Source: Pricia antarctica
Lineage (GTDB): Bacteria > Bacteroidota > Bacteroidia > Flavobacteriales > Flavobacteriaceae
Length of the DNA stretch: 64,000 bases
NCBI RefSeq assembly: GCF_900101815.1
Contig: NZ_FNAO01000001.1
Span: 434,001 to 498,000, forward strand
Direction: 5' to 3'
In this document: one piece after another, positions 63,713 through 64,000 of the stretch
Numbering within the stretch: the stretch's first letter is position 1
Layout of the letters: every line of letters starts with the position of its first letter
Notes under the pieces: model-generated
Databases searched by the model: none
The model's input: the letters and a program-made list of their open reading frames with translations, nothing else
What the model was told of the DNA's origin: nothing
Translations under genes and position numbers: made by a program

Positions 63713-64000
63713 TTAATATCCTGGGTTTTGCACTAAAAATCCTTTTTCGCTAGAAGCTCCATCGATTGCTTGTTGCGGAATCGGGAACAATCTTTTGTTG
63801 ACATCGCTATCGGTCTTCCCCGTCCAAGAATCTTCATATTTGCCAAACCGTATTTGATAGTTTCTTCTAAAACCTTCCCAGTACAGCTCAAATCCGGTTT
63901 CACGGAACAAAATATCCATGTCAATAGAAGTCAATGCATCCGGAATCTGTGCTGGGCGGGCAGTTCTAGAAGCTCTCAACGTATTGACATCGGTCAATGC
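63713..64000 (-). CDS. SusD/RagB-family lipoprotein, C-terminal end only
   Basis: The last 95 residues of a SusD protein: DVNTLRASRTARP, RETGFELYWEGFRRNYQIRFGKY (split: ELYWEGFRR and YQIRFGKY), RLFPIPQQAID and the terminal NPGY before the stop at 63713. The gene continues beyond the window, so a second SusCD locus begins at the right edge. Confidence 0.9.
   Translation of the reverse strand, partial: ALTDVNTLRASRTARPAQIPDALTSIDMDILFRETGFELYWEGFRRNYQIRFGKYEDSWTGKTDSDVNKRLFPIPQQAIDGASSEKGFLVQNPGY

Overview
The window reads as a chromosome segment of a marine-type member of the Bacteroidota, most likely family Flavobacteriaceae. The evidence is SusC/SusD pairs, a complete Bat (aerotolerance) operon, an OmpA protein with thrombospondin-type calcium repeats, a promoter of the TTTG-N19-TAnnTTTG type, A-rich leaders without clear Shine-Dalgarno sites, and many lipoprotein and Tat leaders. 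No rRNA, tRNA, CRISPR array or intact insertion sequence was seen.

Layout. 0-5 kb (minus strand): 5' part of a PurF-like amidotransferase, a PfkB kinase, and a beta-carbonic anhydrase / SulP transporter pair. 4.9-14.7 kb (minus): Bat operon in the order MoxR ATPase, DUF58, BatD-like membrane protein, BatA, BatB, BatC, BatD, BatE and a small membrane protein. 14.9-16.9 kb: an SDR and an AlbA/Schlafen-type protein. 17.2-27.0 kb (plus): seven consecutive exported proteins (lactonase, two SelA-like PLP enzymes, PQQ-dehydrogenase-like/cytochrome c lipoprotein, amidohydrolase, RidA, RraA-like protein) followed by a BASS-type transporter. 27.2-36.2 kb: SusC/SusD, a Tat-exported Gfo/Idh/MocA oxidoreductase, a DUF1080 protein, an amidohydrolase and a convergent PfkB sugar kinase. 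36.4-44.6 kb: housekeeping and catabolic genes, including a phosphoesterase, an acyl-ACP desaturase, an ALDH7-like dehydrogenase, a CHASE histidine kinase, 3-hydroxyanthranilate dioxygenase and a CAP-domain lipoprotein. 44.9-49.1 kb: a scarred region with relics of an alpha-2-macroglobulin gene and a pbpC gene flanking a trans-3-hydroxyproline gene pair, cvpA and a truncated monooxygenase. 49.2-57 kb: a RibK-like unknown, glpK, kbl, ompA and an AddB-like nuclease. 57.1-64 kb: an SDR, uxaC with a TRAP transporter (uronate use), a PI-PLC-like protein and the end of another SusD.

The best candidate for an undescribed system is 17.2-27.0 kb. Its genes have the parts for an extracytoplasmic pathway that oxidises an (amino)sugar, opens the lactone, removes an acyl group, eliminates the amino group with a PLP enzyme protected by its own RidA, cleaves the keto-acid with an RraA-type aldolase and imports the product by a BASS carrier. 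The parts and their export signals are visible in the sequence. The substrate and reaction order are inference.

The second notable story is genome decay. The C-terminal ends of alpha-2-macroglobulin (with an in-frame stop and an internal deletion) and of penicillin-binding protein 1C, normally neighbours, survive as separate fragments 3.5 kb apart. There are also non-coding structures: a ~160-bp imperfect palindrome at 43.9-44.1 kb, and a 71-bp tandem repeat that duplicates the stop-codon end of the aldehyde dehydrogenase gene.
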